This document shows positions 45,599-58,079 of a stretch of DNA of 64,000 bases, in pieces. The stretch is from Echinarachnius parma. Its lineage: Eukaryota > Echinodermata > Echinoidea > Clypeasteroida > Echinarachniidae. Positions within the stretch are counted from its first letter, which is position 1; the number at the start of each line of letters is the position of its first letter. Location of the stretch: NCBI GenBank assembly GCA_037951105.1, contig JBAMJV010000863.1, forward strand, positions 62,001-126,000. The letters are read 5' to 3'. The notes under the pieces are model-generated. The model searched no databases. It had not been told where the DNA came from and saw only the letters and a program-made list of their open reading frames with translations. Position numbers and translations under genes: made by a program.

Positions 45599-46560
45599 TA
45601 CGCTAGGTCTAAGCAATTCCAGCACATCTACATTCGCGAAATTAACCCCATTTATCATAAGATACCGTATAATACCAATAGAATGAGTACATAGTATGCC
45701 AGCTTTCAGTAGTGAATGTGTTAAACTTATTCAACGGCTATCAAAGGAGAGTCTAGAGATGTATTTATGGGCAATGTGCCTTTAATATCAATATTGAGTT
45801 CAGTTCTGCTATGTACACAGTGTCCCGTTGCATCCCTGGCTCTATGGCTGTGTTAGCTTACGTGCCTACACACCTGAGCGCGGGATTATTTCTGTCCCCC
45901 CTCCATCTCGGCTCAGACTCTCCGGCCCCCTCTGATCATGCACCTCCAGGATTGTATTTCACTCCACATTTTAAATGAGTAAATGCACACATTAACCCGC
46001 CCATGGCTAGTCTGACATGGTATTACTTGATACAGGGACAAATTTTAAATTCATATTTCGGGGGCTACTTTTCAAACGTGAAAACATGAAAACATGAAAA
46101 GCATGAAAACAGCGCTCTAAAATGTGTTTTGAATTTAAATAAGATTTTCAGGGCACTTTTAGGCATATCAGGGGCTATATTGCCCTAATTAAGCCCCCAT
46201 GTATTTCTTTCACTGACTTTATATATTGTTGGGTACATGTATGGATGTTGATAAATCAACTCAAAGATATTTTAAAGATAATCAATTTTAAAGTTTTAGA
46301 AACAAAATAAACCTAGAGCTCTTTTATTATGGATACATATATTCCTACAATTTAAATTAATTACCATCTTGAAATATTATGGCATCACACACAGAACTTT
46401 GATGCATATAATAAGAAATGCACATCGTGGGTTCAGAAAGATACGGATGATACATGTATGTAACTTTTTGTGCTCAAGAAGAAAAAAATCATGTTTGGGA
46501 GCCTTATAATAGAAACCAAATGTACATGTGTAGCTCTCATTTATTTTTAATTCAAACATA
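45599..46560. other. Host intron, nothing recognised
   Basis: Resumes after the TACG duplication. No exon, RNA or TIR pair recognised. A short GAAAACATGAAAAC repeat lies near 46078-46110. Confidence 0.4.
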
Positions 46561-46640
46561 TAGAGAAACTGACCAGAAATATATAATATAAATGAAAAAG
46601 AGCAAAGAAAATGGGATTGACTCGGGATTCGGGATTTCTC
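46561..46640 (-). repeat. SINE tail fragment
   Basis: AGAAACTGACCAGAAATATA and AATGAAAAAGAGCAAAGAAA match the 3' tail of the SINE family at 44130-44520. Confidence 0.75.
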
Positions 46641-48505
46641 GTTTATTTTTTATATGTACACACTCCCCAAATTAGAAATAATTAAAATCTGAACATTTTG
46701 CATAAATAAAACATAGAGATGGACCATTGAACTAAATTCATTTAAAAAAAAGACTATGCGCCCTTCTCACTCTCTGCCAAGGTGTCTTCTAATCTTATCT
46801 TCTTGCTTCCTTGCACTCTTCACGGGTCACTTCTCCTCCGCCCATCTTCACTGGGATCGTAAGATGATCGATAGCTCGTCTAGTGACTCATCTACACTAC
46901 TTTTATCATACTTTTCCGTTTTGTTGTATTTCTTTTCTTTTTTTGTTTCTGTGATTTACAAAAAAATCTATGTTTACTGTATAATTAAGGACATACTGTA
47001 GGTATAACTTTGAATTTCTTATGGCAACATTTCAAGCTTCCAGCTTATATGTTTATCTACATATCGCTTCAATTGTTCTGACAAGTTTGTCTAAATTTGC
47101 ACAAGCGTTACCAAATGTTTCATGTACATACATGTACATTCAACATGAATTGTTCTTACAAGTTTGTCTAAATGTGTCACATTGCACAAACATTACTGAA
47201 TGTTTATCTGCATATCACTCTGATTGTTCTGACAAGTTTGTATATAAATTTGCACAAACATTACCAAATGTTTCATGTACATGTACATAAAGGGAAATGT
47301 GCCAGAGTAGGAATAGGATCAAGATGATACATGAGTGCAAACACATGTTCATAAATGACATCGTCAGTTTAGAAAGAGAAGGGCGCTAAGTCACATTTTG
47401 TACTTTAGAGATAACCATGTTTGAGTTTGAAAGTCATGTAGAAACCAGATATAGTGCTTGTTTGTATTTGATGAATTTTACCCAAATTAGACATAGTTGT
47501 TATCTTGAAATGTTTCATCGCATAGAGGAGCTTTCAACTTACAATATGGAATGCATAACTCAATTTAGCACAAAATCGACTTACCGTCCTTGTTCTTCTT
47601 ACACTCACTGACTACATGAATGTGGGGGGTATTTCCTTTCTTTATTATCAACAGGATAAGAGTGCCGAGTGCCAACTGCCACCATCATCATGATGACGGA
47701 CCTAGCAAGTATGCTTTTGTGATTTTACTTTTAAGAAAGCCTTTGAACATTCGTGAGGAATGTATTGAATGTTTAATGTAAGGTACATGTACATGTATTC
47801 ATAAACTTAGGATATGCGTATCATGAATGCTATAGTGTTTACAATCAACAGGATGATCTCCCCGACGCCATCCGCCATCCTATCGATGATGCATAAAGCA
47901 AATATGCCCAAGTTGTGAGTTTCTACAAAGTTAATTGTTTGTGAAGAAAGTCTTACAAGTGTATTCAACAAATAATTGTCCCCATCCTATGCTAAAAAGA
48001 TTTTCTTGTGTTGAATAAATTGAATTTTTCTTGAATCTATGTGAAATTGCTTCCTCATTCTTGAGGTGTGAGATGTATTGGCACAACGAGAATTTGTAAC
48101 AAATTAAATGTGCTATATAAACTAAATTTACTATTATTGTTAGAATTATTATTTATCATGAGTTTTTGCAATGAATCATGTCATAAATCTTTCTGAAAAA
48201 TGAGTTCTTCATTGTATGAATACAAAAATAATCTTCCTTTTTCGAAAGCCTTGACAAAGTTGAGATTAATATTTTAATTCATGACAAATTGTATCCACCC
48301 CCTCCCATACATGATTTTCTCTTTTGAAGTCTCGAAATGTTTGTAGTAATCATCTTGCATCCATTATAATCCATACGATGCAAAAGATTATTTTCTTTCT
48401 GAAAGTCATAAAATTTGTGTAACATTAGATTGTCCTGTATCCACCCAATGCCCAAGATGGTTGTCTTTTTTAGGAGCCTCGCACTACTAGAGAACAATAT
48501 CTTAA
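46641..48505. other. Host intron with one decayed MITE
   Basis: 47371-47600 is a copy of the GGGCGCTAAG family (AGAAGGGCGCTAAGTCACAT, CATCGCATAGAGGAGCTT). At 47050-47290 a ~160-bp unit (TTCTGACAAGTTTGT...TTTGCACAA...TTACCAAATGTTTCATGTAC) is repeated in tandem. No gene seen. Confidence 0.5.
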
Positions 48506-48971
48506 AGGGATCTAGTTGTCCAGTCCTAATCCACAAAATTACTTGGTTCTCTCATACCGTGTTGTATCCATATTAGAAGCATGGAACAGGTTTTGGTTTT
48601 TCAAATTTCCCTTTCGTTAAAAAGATTTTTACGATAAGTGTTCGGATTTTCAACATTTCGCTGGGCCAGTAATTTGATCCAGGGCTCCACACTTACCATT
48701 TTTGTCAGTGGCCCGGTCGGGCCAGTGAAATCATTTCTTCCCCTTTTCTGAAAATTTGTTACTGGCCCAAAAATTAACCATACATGTACAAAGTCAGTGC
48801 AGTGAGTTAGTGAATATCTCTTTGCATTTTCGCTCTTTACTCGGCCATGTAACATCCATTTAACATGAAATATTCACACAATACCCAGTCGACATATCAG
48901 ACAAAAACAATACACATTGTATCAACCATTCATCCCTTTTTTGCACATGTCAACAAAGTTACTAGATCTCT
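48506..48971. mobile_element. TTAA-target MITE with a nested hAT-like fragment
   Basis: AGGGATCTAG at the left and CTAGATCTCT at the right with TTAA on both sides. About 48655-48785 is an inserted 'GGGCTCCACACTTACCATTT' family piece absent from the sister copies. Confidence 0.75.
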
Positions 48972-51282
48972 TTAAACATTCCGTGGCAAGCTGTTTGAAC
49001 TGCATGCCAATGGATGGGGGTGCACAAATGGTAGCTATTTCCTCTTTTTCCGGCATTCTAACCAACATCACATGATACATCCTCCCAAACAGTACAGATG
49101 TAACCTTATTTCAAGAATGCTTTCTCTAGATCTTAAAATCACGAATGACAGTTATCTTTCCCCCCATGTAACATTGTTGAAATATGATACTTCCCTTCAA
49201 ACTTTCATTAAGGATGGCTGAATTAAATGTATGTTCAAAATTCAAATTTCCCCTGCGTCTCTAACTTAATATGTAGAAAACAAATGGTTATGTTAAGAAA
49301 TTGGCTTCAATGTAAATTATCTTTTGTTCATTTTCCTTTCTTTTATGTGGAAGTTAAAGTTTAGAATAGGTAAGGAATAAGAAGATTTACTAAGATATGT
49401 TTCCACTACAGCAAACCTGACTCACAAATACATTGTATGGTCTTTATTTGGCACCTTCTAAGTAATAGAAAATATAAAAATATGAAATAAATGTTTAGTC
49501 TCGCCATTCCAGCAAATCCCAGGATCATACCCATTCCGTTATAAATAGCAGAGAGAAAAAACTACAAATATGTTACATAATTCATATATGTTGCAAGGTC
49601 ATGGTGCAGTTAGGGTCATCCCATTTGGGAGGAGGGGTGGATGAGAGGTTCCTGTGAGGGAGCAATGAGGAGAATAGTCCCTTGCCCCTGGCCTACTCCC
49701 TTTAGCTATGCTACAGACACTGGGGTCAACAACAAAAAACATTGGGAAGATCTGGATTGTTTTATGAGCCATTGGCAACGAAAAGAAAGGAGTGTAACAG
49801 CGATCAAAATTATGATTTACGGGATGGGGCGTGTATGACAGTAACAACATACTCAGAGAGGCCTGCACATCCAAATAATAAATCTTGTACCATACGAGAC
49901 ATCATAAATCTAGCTTGCAGTGGTGAAAACATTTCCAAATGTACGATTCCTGAGGGGCAGGCTTTTCTAGGTTCTTTTCAATGTATTGTCTTGTACTTTT
50001 TTGGGAAGAGGAATGAGTTGAGAGGCTAATCAGAAATAGCAACAATATCTCAACGTGATTGAAGACGTTGCACTATGCTACTGAGTCTGGTGTGTAGAGT
50101 GCCTACAATGTGAAGGATTTAAATGTCAGGGTTACGGAGGAATTTCGAGACGGATGGAGAGGAACGAGATGATTCCATAATTCAATGGGTTTCTTGTTCT
50201 GTGGCGGATGTCAAAATTGCTTGACTACAAGTTCCAATGTATGCAGTAATGTTTTTCCTTTTGCATTCAAGATTAGTTAAAATGTAGAAAATCTATTTAA
50301 GTTTAACATACACGAAAAGCATAAATCCATTGTATTTTAAAGTATTAATTGCAATGCCTTTGTTATATTTGTCATGAACCTGGGTTATTGGAACTTCTTA
50401 GATTTGATAGATAAAGATGACTTTATGACTTTAATACCTTTATGTGCCGATCAAATTTCCCAGATTTGTTTGCATTTGATTCAATTTTTTTTTCTCCAAA
50501 TACCGTAATGTTTTTTTCTGTCCTGAAATGGAAGAAGATTATTTTCCAAGACAGCTCCGGAACCCTAGATGACCCTTCTGCAAAAACATTTCCATACAAA
50601 TATTGCTACATCTGACACTTTCTAAACATCTGTGCAAAAAAATACGATCCTTCCCACACTCTCTGAAAAAATCCACAGGACATAAATACATTTGAAGAGC
50701 TTAATTCCAAAAGGGGCTATAGCCACTTTCCATAAAAAATGAGTTAACGATATCAGCGCATTAATAAGCTACGTAGCTATCTAGAAATATGAATTTTAGG
50801 ACAAATTACGAGATCAATATCAAAATATGGAGCGTTCCATTTTCATATTCCCATTGGCAAAGTGTACAAAGTTGGACAAAGAAACCTGATTTTCTCAGAA
50901 ATTGAAAAAGTGGATATAGCCCCTTTTTGGAAATAAGCTCTTCATTTCATCCCATGTGAGCAGATGTTAGAAACATTACCATAGAAATAAAGGGAATGAT
51001 TTATGCCATTTGATTTATGCCATTTGCGGAAGCAAAATGTCAGCGAGCAATAACAATGAGCGTAACAATGAGTGATACCCCATAGTCTATGGATACCCCA
51101 AGATGATCTGAACAGAAGAAATGTCCCAACGTTTGACTAGGTAATGAGCTCTCTCAGCTCTAGTGGCTATCTATGAAGGTGATTTATAATTACAGTAAGT
51201 CCAAGGACGTCTTTAAATGTGCATGTTCATGAACCAACCCTCCTCGATAATTTCTTTATTTATAGTGAAGTACAATCCCTAA
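48972..51282. other. Host intron, nothing recognised
   Basis: AT-rich; the short ORFs at 49599-50029 lack splice sites and any motif. No repeats with clear ends. Confidence 0.35.
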
Positions 51283-52059
51283 GCCCCCTCCCTAGGTATA
51301 AGTGAGCAAAGCACCATCCTCCAGCCCCTAAGGCTGGGTAACACAATGGTATGTTCTTGGGATAGTGGGCAAGGCATCACGGAGAAGGGGTCAGAAGTTT
51401 GGGTAAGGATGGAGGAACATAAGGGGGCATAATGAAAAGTCGGATAACATGAGTTCTACACATGAAATATACCTGATGGGCGTGTCATGTTCCACCCCCT
51501 CCCGCTCCTCCCCAGCCTGTATCTGAGCAAAGCACCACCCCCCAGGGCTGGGGTAACATAAGGGCTGGGTAACGTTATATAAGATACGTTGTTGGGAAAA
51601 GAGGAAGGTATTGAGGGGGTCAGGAGTAAGGGTAAGGATTAAGGGACTTACATACCTGATGGGCTATCATGTTCTACCCCCTCCTCCCCAGCCTGTATCT
51701 GAGCGAAGCCCCACCCCCAGGGCTGGGGTAACATAAGGGCTGGGGTAACATTATAATAAGGTACATTGTTGGGATAAGAGGAAGGTGTTGAGGGGGGGGG
51801 GTACAGGATTACAGCTAAGGATTTAAGCGATGTAGGAGAGCATAACAACATGAAACATACCTGATGGGCGTGTCATATTCCACCCCCTCCTCCCCAGCCT
51901 GTATCTGAGCAAAGCACCACCCCCCAGGGCTGGGGTAACATAAGGGCTGGGTAACGTTATATAAGGTACTTTGTTGGGATAAGGGTTAGGCGTTGAGGGG
52001 TACATGATTACAGGTAATGATTAAGGGGCCATAGGAGAGCATAACACCATTAAACATAC
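51283..52059 (-). pseudogene. Tandem degenerate copies of the first ligand-binding exon, donor side
   Basis: Four copies downstream of the true exon. Donors lie at 51473, 51656 and 51861 (true donor 52060), spaced 183, 205 and 199 bp. Each retains minus-strand CCCATCAG|GTATRT or a close variant and the last ~75 coding nt (PGGWCFAQIQAGEEGVE). A fifth, weaker copy starts near 51290. None has the exon's acceptor side; beyond the GTTACCCCAGCC block they continue with intron sequence instead. Confidence 0.9.
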
Positions 52060-52207
52060 CTGATGGGTGTGTCATGTTCCACCCCCTCCTCCCCAGCCTG
52101 TATCTGAGCGAAGCACCACCCTCCAGGGCTGGGGTAACATGTGTTGTTTGTTGTCGTCTCCGGGCAGTGCTCATCACAGTAGCAGTACATCATCTCTGTC
52201 GCTAGTA
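52060..52207 (-). CDS. alk3/6: BMP type I receptor, first ligand-binding exon
   Basis: The acceptor is TATCTCCTTGCAG and the donor CCATCAG|GTATGT. The 148 nt enter after 1 nt and leave 2 nt. The frame reads LATEMMYCYCDEHCPETTTN, then NTCYPSPGGWCFAQIQAGEE and GVEHDTPIR. The spacing CYCxxHCP...NNTC...WCF matches vertebrate BMPR1A (CYCSGHCP...NNTC...HCF) and supplies cysteines 1-5 of the three-finger fold. NNT is a potential N-glycosylation site. About 31 kb of intron, including the large transposon, separates this exon from the one carrying cysteines 6-10. Confidence 0.96.
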
Positions 52208-52636
52208 CTGCAAGGAGATAAGAAAGAAAGAAAGAAGATTTTAATATTGATGGTACTCAAAATACAAAAGTAACTGTGCATAATCCAGCTGGAAATACTA
52301 TGATTATTTTTGTAAATAGTCAACGATGAGATGATTTAACTTAATCTTTTTTCAACATTTGCATTTATAAACAACCCCCAAAATATAAAGAGAAGAAAAT
52401 AGAAATGTAGTACTAATTAACACATAACTATATATCTACTAGATACCCGATTCATATATTCATTCATTACTCATTCAAACCTGCAGGCTACGCATATGCA
52501 CCATGGAGCAACAAGTGCTAAACTAAACAGATTTGAAAATGCATTTCATTCACAAAAATTAGGGCTTATGAACATATTACGCAGACTACAATGAAAAATC
52601 AAATATTCAAGAGCCAGCCAAGATATTGTCAGGTGA

Positions 52637-53228
52637 GGGGAAGAAGGGCATTAAGTCAATTTTTGGCTAAAATGAGTTCTGCAAAGTATATTGCATATCA
52701 AAACCTTCTCTCTTGATGCCACATTTTTTCAGACAAAAATTACTTTTATTTTTGGAAATATTTATCACAAATTAAATGAAGCTAAACTGGGTTTGTGATG
52801 TGATGTGGTGTGGCAAGATTGGTAGAGCGTGCGCTTTCCGATCATGAAATCCCGAGTTCGAACCCTGCCCACTGCGTTTGTCCTTCAGCAAGACAATTTA
52901 TCGACAATTGCTGCTCTCTACCCAGGTGTATAAATGGGGACCCAGTACGAGGTGAAAGCCTATATGTGAAGGATCTTCTCAATGCCCATGAGTCACTTGG
53001 AAGGAATGCTCCCCAGGGAGTGGAGATGGTGCACACAATGTGTGCTGGTTTGCATTGTATCCTATGACCGGGGGTAATAATATCATTGTAAAGTGCTTAG
53101 AGATGATTATCAATCATATTAGGCGCTATATAAATCGAGTATATTATATTATTTCTACACTGTATACACCGATCAAACTTTTAACATGGTTATCTCCAAA
53201 GTACAAAAAGAGACTTAGCGCCCTTCTC
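52637..53228. mobile_element. GGGCGCTAAG-family MITE interrupted by a SINE
   Basis: The left end GAAGAAGGGCATTAAGTCAA and the right end GACTTAGCGCCCTTCTC are inverted. The middle (52805-53157) is the SINE listed separately. Confidence 0.7.
52805..53157 (+). repeat. Full-length tRNA-derived SINE
   Basis: The tRNA-like head (GGCAAGATTGGTAGAGCGTG, B-box GAGTTCGAACCCTG) is followed by CAGCAAGACAATTTATCGAC, ACCCAGGTGTATAAATGGGG and CTCCCCAGGGAGTGGAGATG. The tail is GCGCTATATAAATCGAG. The body resembles SINEs known from sea urchins, from memory and unverified. Confidence 0.85.
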
Positions 53229-54464
53229 TTTCGCAACCCGAAAATATTGTAATGAGATAGACAACGTCTCCACACACAAAGACACTGAGACTCCATCCAA
53301 GTACGAGCGCTGTTTCATCAAACCAAATCCTATTGATTTTGTCCTCGGCCAAAATGAACAATTGATTTCTTGCGATGCATCGGAGAGCATAATATTGCAG
53401 GACATAAGATGAATACACAAAAACATTGGAAAACATCTTTGCATAGGTATGCTTATATTTATAGTTTATATATATCAACATCTTCCGAAATACATACACA
53501 CTAAAGGAATATGAGAATATTGGGAATACAATAAAGAACTTGTAGGTAACATACAAGCTGGTAGACAAAAGATTATATCCTTTATAAAGAAGATCTGCTA
53601 CCCTGCTACGTTTGTAAATTGGTTAAATGCAAGTTAGCAACATGTAGTACTCTTGATCGCCAAGTACTTAAACAATTTGGTTGGGTTATATAGCCTTTGT
53701 AACATACTAAGTCAACCCCATCTCGCATTCAACAAAAAGATAACTTGTTACACATCTATGGCCCTTCCATCATATAATGCAAACTAGCATGAAGCTTGGC
53801 TCACGGTATTTTGCAAAGATACGTGTATGGGCATGGGCTCAGGAGACTGGCCGTCTGCTGTTAACCCCTTACTTAAGGGAACCTGGCATACCATGAATTA
53901 TCTCTATGGGAAATGCACATATATCTTGTAGGCAAGGATATAGATTTGAAATAAAGTTATAAGTACCTTCATAATACTGTCTGTACTTGTACATCTTGGT
54001 CTTTACTAAGTATGAAGTATGTATCCAACACAGAAAGTTAAATGCGTCAAGAAACTTCAAAGATCGTTCGTAAGTCACCAAGTCAGATGTGGCAGAAATA
54101 AGAAGATGTGAGCTAAGAACGTTTGAAATGCGAGATCTTCAGATGACAGAATTTCTCCTCACAAGACACAATGTAACGCATCGAGAAACTTTGCAGAGTT
54201 TTATGATCACAGATTCCAATTCTTCAAGTTGAATCCAATTAGATAGAAGTTAATGCATAGAACATGCCCACTTCCAGATAATATTCTCAGAGATGGGGAA
54301 ATGGGAGCAGAAAGAACCACAACTTTCACATTTTATCAAAAAACTGTACGCAGTTCCTCCCTAAAAAGAGATCCACAATATGAAGGTAAGGGAAAAATCT
54401 GATAAACGCAGAATTTCCACCGAAATATATTTTTTTAACAATATACAGATTTTTATCTTTTCCC
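53229..54464. other. Intron or upstream sequence, nothing recognised
   Basis: No credible frame or paired termini. Confidence 0.35.
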
Positions 54465-54820
54465 TTGCTTGGAGCAGATTACTTAGTCTTTATGAGAGCA
54501 TTTGAATGTCTTATCAACAATTTAGGATCCTTGTGTGAGTCTAAGCAGATATCCAATGCTCAAGAGAGGCAAACATCCAATGGTACAGGAATCTCACACA
54601 TTTCTTAACAAAATACACTGATTTTGGGGGCTTTTCCCTCACTCGGAGCAGGTTACCGAGATAGCTTCTCCTCTTCAATAATCTGATCAAATATATGTAG
54701 AATCCTCGTGAAATTCTAAGCTTAAGAAAAGGCAAACATCCAACAATGCATGAATCTCAAACATTTCTAAGCAAAATACACTGATTTTTTCGTCTTTTTC
54801 CTTCGCTTGGAGCAGATTAC
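54465..54820 (-). pseudogene. Partial copies of the candidate N-terminal exon's donor side
   Basis: Two copies of a ~170-185-bp unit. Minus-strand AGAAGCTATCTCG|GTAACCTGCTCC (donor near 54657) and a more decayed AAAGACTAAGTAATCTGCTCC near 54478 mirror the donor at 54820. Intron blocks (AAAATACACTGATTTT, CATCCAAYRATGCATGAATCTC) repeat with them. The arrangement matches the copy arrays of the proven exons. Confidence 0.6.
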
Positions 54821-54938
54821 CGAGATATCTTCCCCTCTTTGTGGGAGCATCCGATGAAATGGAGGATGGAGTAAGAAGAGGAAGAGATCGAGGAACCCCA
54901 CTCGTGCACCAAGCAGGGAGGATGAGTAATTCATACAT
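54821..54938 (-). CDS. Candidate N-terminal exon of the receptor
   Basis: The donor CTCG|GTAATC leaves 1 nt, which is exactly the phase needed by the 52207 acceptor. From an ATG at 54936-54938 the frame reads MYELLILPAWCTSG, then VPRSLPLLTPSSISSDAPTK and RGRYL. The start is hydrophobic but makes only a weak signal peptide. Alternatively the exon begins at an internal acceptor after the pyrimidine-rich stretch at ~54850-54905. The best support is indirect: its donor side is tandemly copied like that of the known exons. The 63244-63301 exon is a competitor. Confidence 0.4.
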
Positions 54939-55039
54939 AAATTCAGGGGCACAACAACCATGATTGCATACTACATGTGGTATGTATGGGAGGGCAAAAA
55001 AAACCTACTCAATATGCATGTAAGCTTCCACACTAACAT

Positions 55040-55210
55040 TTTTCTCAAATGGCCCCGTTCAGGCAAGTAAAATCATAACTGTTCAAATTTTACTTGCCCA
55101 AATAGGCAATTTACTTGCCCGCTTATTTCTAGCTGATATTTTCATGTAAGGAACTACGTTCTATTCTCTAAGTTTGAAGAGAAATTTAAATTGCCCGATC
55201 GGGCAAGCAA
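55040..55210. repeat. hAT-like family copy
   Basis: GCTTCCACACTAACATTTTT, ATGGCCCCGTTCAGGCAAG and AATTGCCCGATCGGGCAAGC belong to the 25043-25360 family. Confidence 0.65.
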
Positions 55211-55542
55211 ACTAGACCATTTATGAAAAATCCATTTATGAAATGTTTAATATGCATGTCTAAAAAGTAAAAACAGTGGGGTAGAACTTATAGGCTAAAC
55301 TGATTTGGGGGAGTCACGGGAAACACCTCTTTTGAGGGTGCCTTCATTTAATTTTTTGTTCATTTATAATTATTACTCAGTATTTTTATTTTTTTTTGTT
55401 AAATCATTGTTATTTTTGTCAATAATTAAGACAGGCAGATGCCCCATAAAAGTTATCCTACAGAATCTTTTAAAGAGTAAATATGACTTGATGAGATTTT
55501 TACAAAGAATGTATATATGCGAATAGAATCAAATTGCTTTAA

Positions 55543-55920
55543 AGGGATCTAGTAACTTTGTTGACATGTGCAAAAAGTGATGAATGGTTGATGCAATGTA
55601 TATTATTGTTATCTCATATGTCCACAGGGTATTGTGTGGAAATTTCAAGTCAAAAGGAAATTTCATGGCCAAGTAATGAGCGAAAATGCAAAGTGATATT
55701 CAATAACTCACTGCACTCACTTTGTACACAGAAGAAAAACTCGCCCGGAGTTTTTCTTATCTGAATACTTTGATCGTACATATCTTTGTAACGAAAGGGA
55801 AATTTGAAAAACCGAAACCTGTCCCATGATTTTATTGTTAATACGAATACAACAAGGTATGAGGGAACCGCTAGAATGAAAAAATTATTTTGAGGATTTG
55901 GACAATGTTACTAAGTCCCT
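55543..55920. mobile_element. TTAA-target MITE
   Basis: AGGGATCTAGTAACTTTGTT at the left and ACAATGTTACTAAGTCCCT at the right with TTAA (55539-55542, 55921-55924). Inner blocks match 27205-27544. Confidence 0.85.
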
Positions 55921-55924
55921 TTAA

Positions 55925-57785
55925 ATGGGTTTATAAGCAATATTCTGACTAACCAGATTTTAAAAATACAGCTGTCTCAAATTATGAGCAAAAACAAGCA
56001 CGTCTTCACAGCCCAAATTGAACAAATCAATACATTTAGCATTTCCCTGTAAGCTAAATATGTAATATCAATATAATTATAAGCGCAGTAGAGCATAAGT
56101 ATTCATAGTAGCTCCACTATATAAATGTTCATAATTATGATTATTAATTATCAGTAATTCCAAATATTAGGGTATATTATGCGCAATATTTTCATACAGA
56201 ACACAAAATATTGAGTGTATGCAATGAGCGCATGTGTGTCTGTACAACTTCGTCCCCCTTATATTATATAAGGGATATCCAAAGCCATTGCACATCTATA
56301 TAGTCATTAAAATTCTTCATGTAAATTGTATGGTTTGACCCGATGCACTTAAATGCAAGCGACAGGTTGAAATGAATACTACATCTTCAGTCAGACACTA
56401 CCTGTAGCGTCCATTAATGCCGAGTGCAAGTATTAGTCATACCCTCCAGATCCAAGAAAAAATGTCTCCCATTTCTTGGTTTTTTACCTGGAATACAGTA
56501 ACCCTTTCAGGGTGATTGGATTAATGATTAACACACAATCTCCATAGACTCAAATGTGGGATAGGTAGGGGATAGTGCTGTATGGGTTATGGTGTAACTG
56601 ATGAATAAAACATGAGCAGCACCTGAGCGTCTTTTGAGGTAACTTTTAACTTTTTTGGAATTTGAAATGCCCCAAGATTCATGGGTTCACCTGAGAGCAT
56701 GAGTGTTGTAAAACTTCGTCATTGTATAAATTGCACTGACATGTAAATGAGTGTAAGAGTGTTTCTAGAATATTCACAGTATTTCTTTAAATTGAAACAT
56801 TCCTTGAAAAAAAAGCAATCTTATTTCAAGATTAACACACCTACATTTTGTAAATTGCAATGACAAATTAATGTATATAGATGTGTAGTGTTTCTAGAAG
56901 ACTCTACAAGCATTTCTTCAAAGCGATTTTTTTTCTTCAAATCTAAATCGAAAATAAAAAGTTGATTCTTGCATTGCCATATGTATCAAACATGTGAAGC
57001 AACAATTTTCTGTCATAACAGTACCTGTATATTTCTGAGTTGATGTCATAAATCAGCAATATCCCAGGGGGAACCGATTCCAAGTATAGATTCATACCCG
57101 CTTAAAGCAATGATCATAAAATGATGAATCATGGTTTAATATGTACATTTACAGGTTTTCTCTGAAAGTCATCAATTTATGATTGCATCTTACAGAACTA
57201 CGTATGTATATTACTATTTTTATTACAGCTCTGCGAAGGGGAATGCTTGAAAAAACAGCCTGCTAAACTCTAAATAGCCAGGGCATTCAATGGGAACCAG
57301 AAAAAATGGAAATAGAAAGAAAGAAAGAAAGAAAAGGAGAGATAGATAAATAGAACGAGGAGAAAAAAAAGAGAAAATGAGATACAGAGGGATAAGAAAG
57401 TATGAGGTTTTATACACTGTTTTGAAGCACAATATGTGTGCTTCATTCAAAATCAATTATTTATAAGGGTAATTTTTTCCATTTTCAAGCGTTAATTACC
57501 ATACTAGGTTAAGAGGATGAGGATAAGGGAATGTATTGCTTGGCATGTTGCAACATCCAAAAACTTTCTTACAGATTGGTGATAATTCAATTTAATTTTT
57601 ATTTCACATTAACTTAGAGTGAAGCAGTATAAGAAGAAAATCAATTGAGAAAGGGAAAGAGAAAGGGAAAGAGAAAGGGGGAGGATGGTGGAGGGGTACA
57701 GGGAGTAGAGGAAGGTGGAGGGGAACAAGGAGTAGATGATGGAGAAAAGAGGTTGAGATATGTGACGGTAAAATCTTCCTTACTA
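55925..57785. other. Nothing recognised apart from simple repeats
   Basis: (AAAG)n at 57311-57340 and GGGAAAGAGAAA repeats at 57645-57690. No exon identified. Confidence 0.4.
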
Positions 57786-58045
57786 ATTGTGACCGGCTAT
57801 AGCAAAACCCGGCACTTGTCGGTAATTCATGTTTTGAAGAAATGGGCATTTAAGTTCACACAATGTGTGTAAAAGACCTATAGATGATTGTAAAATTGAA
57901 ACAATCATATCTTCGCCAATTATTGACCAATAAGTTAGAACAAAGCATCAAATGAAAGCTTGAGATGAAGCCTTTGTTATGGTATAAAAATCTACATTTT
58001 GATTTTTACCGACAAGTACCGGGATTTGCTTTAGCCGGTCACAAT
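57786..58045. mobile_element. Intact MITE with ATTGTGACCGGCTA ends, TA target
   Basis: ATTGTGACCGGCTATAGCAA and the inverted GCTTTAGCCGGTCACAAT, with CCCGG-ACTTGTCGG extending the arms to ~40 bp. Flanked by TA. Confidence 0.88.
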
Positions 58046-58079
58046 TAGGTATATTTGAACATCATTTGTTTTTCACATA

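Noticed and set aside
51283..52059. Alternative mutually exclusive ligand-binding exons
   Set aside because: Copies keep the donor and last ~75 coding bases but lack any acceptor-side half, so they cannot replace the exon as they stand.
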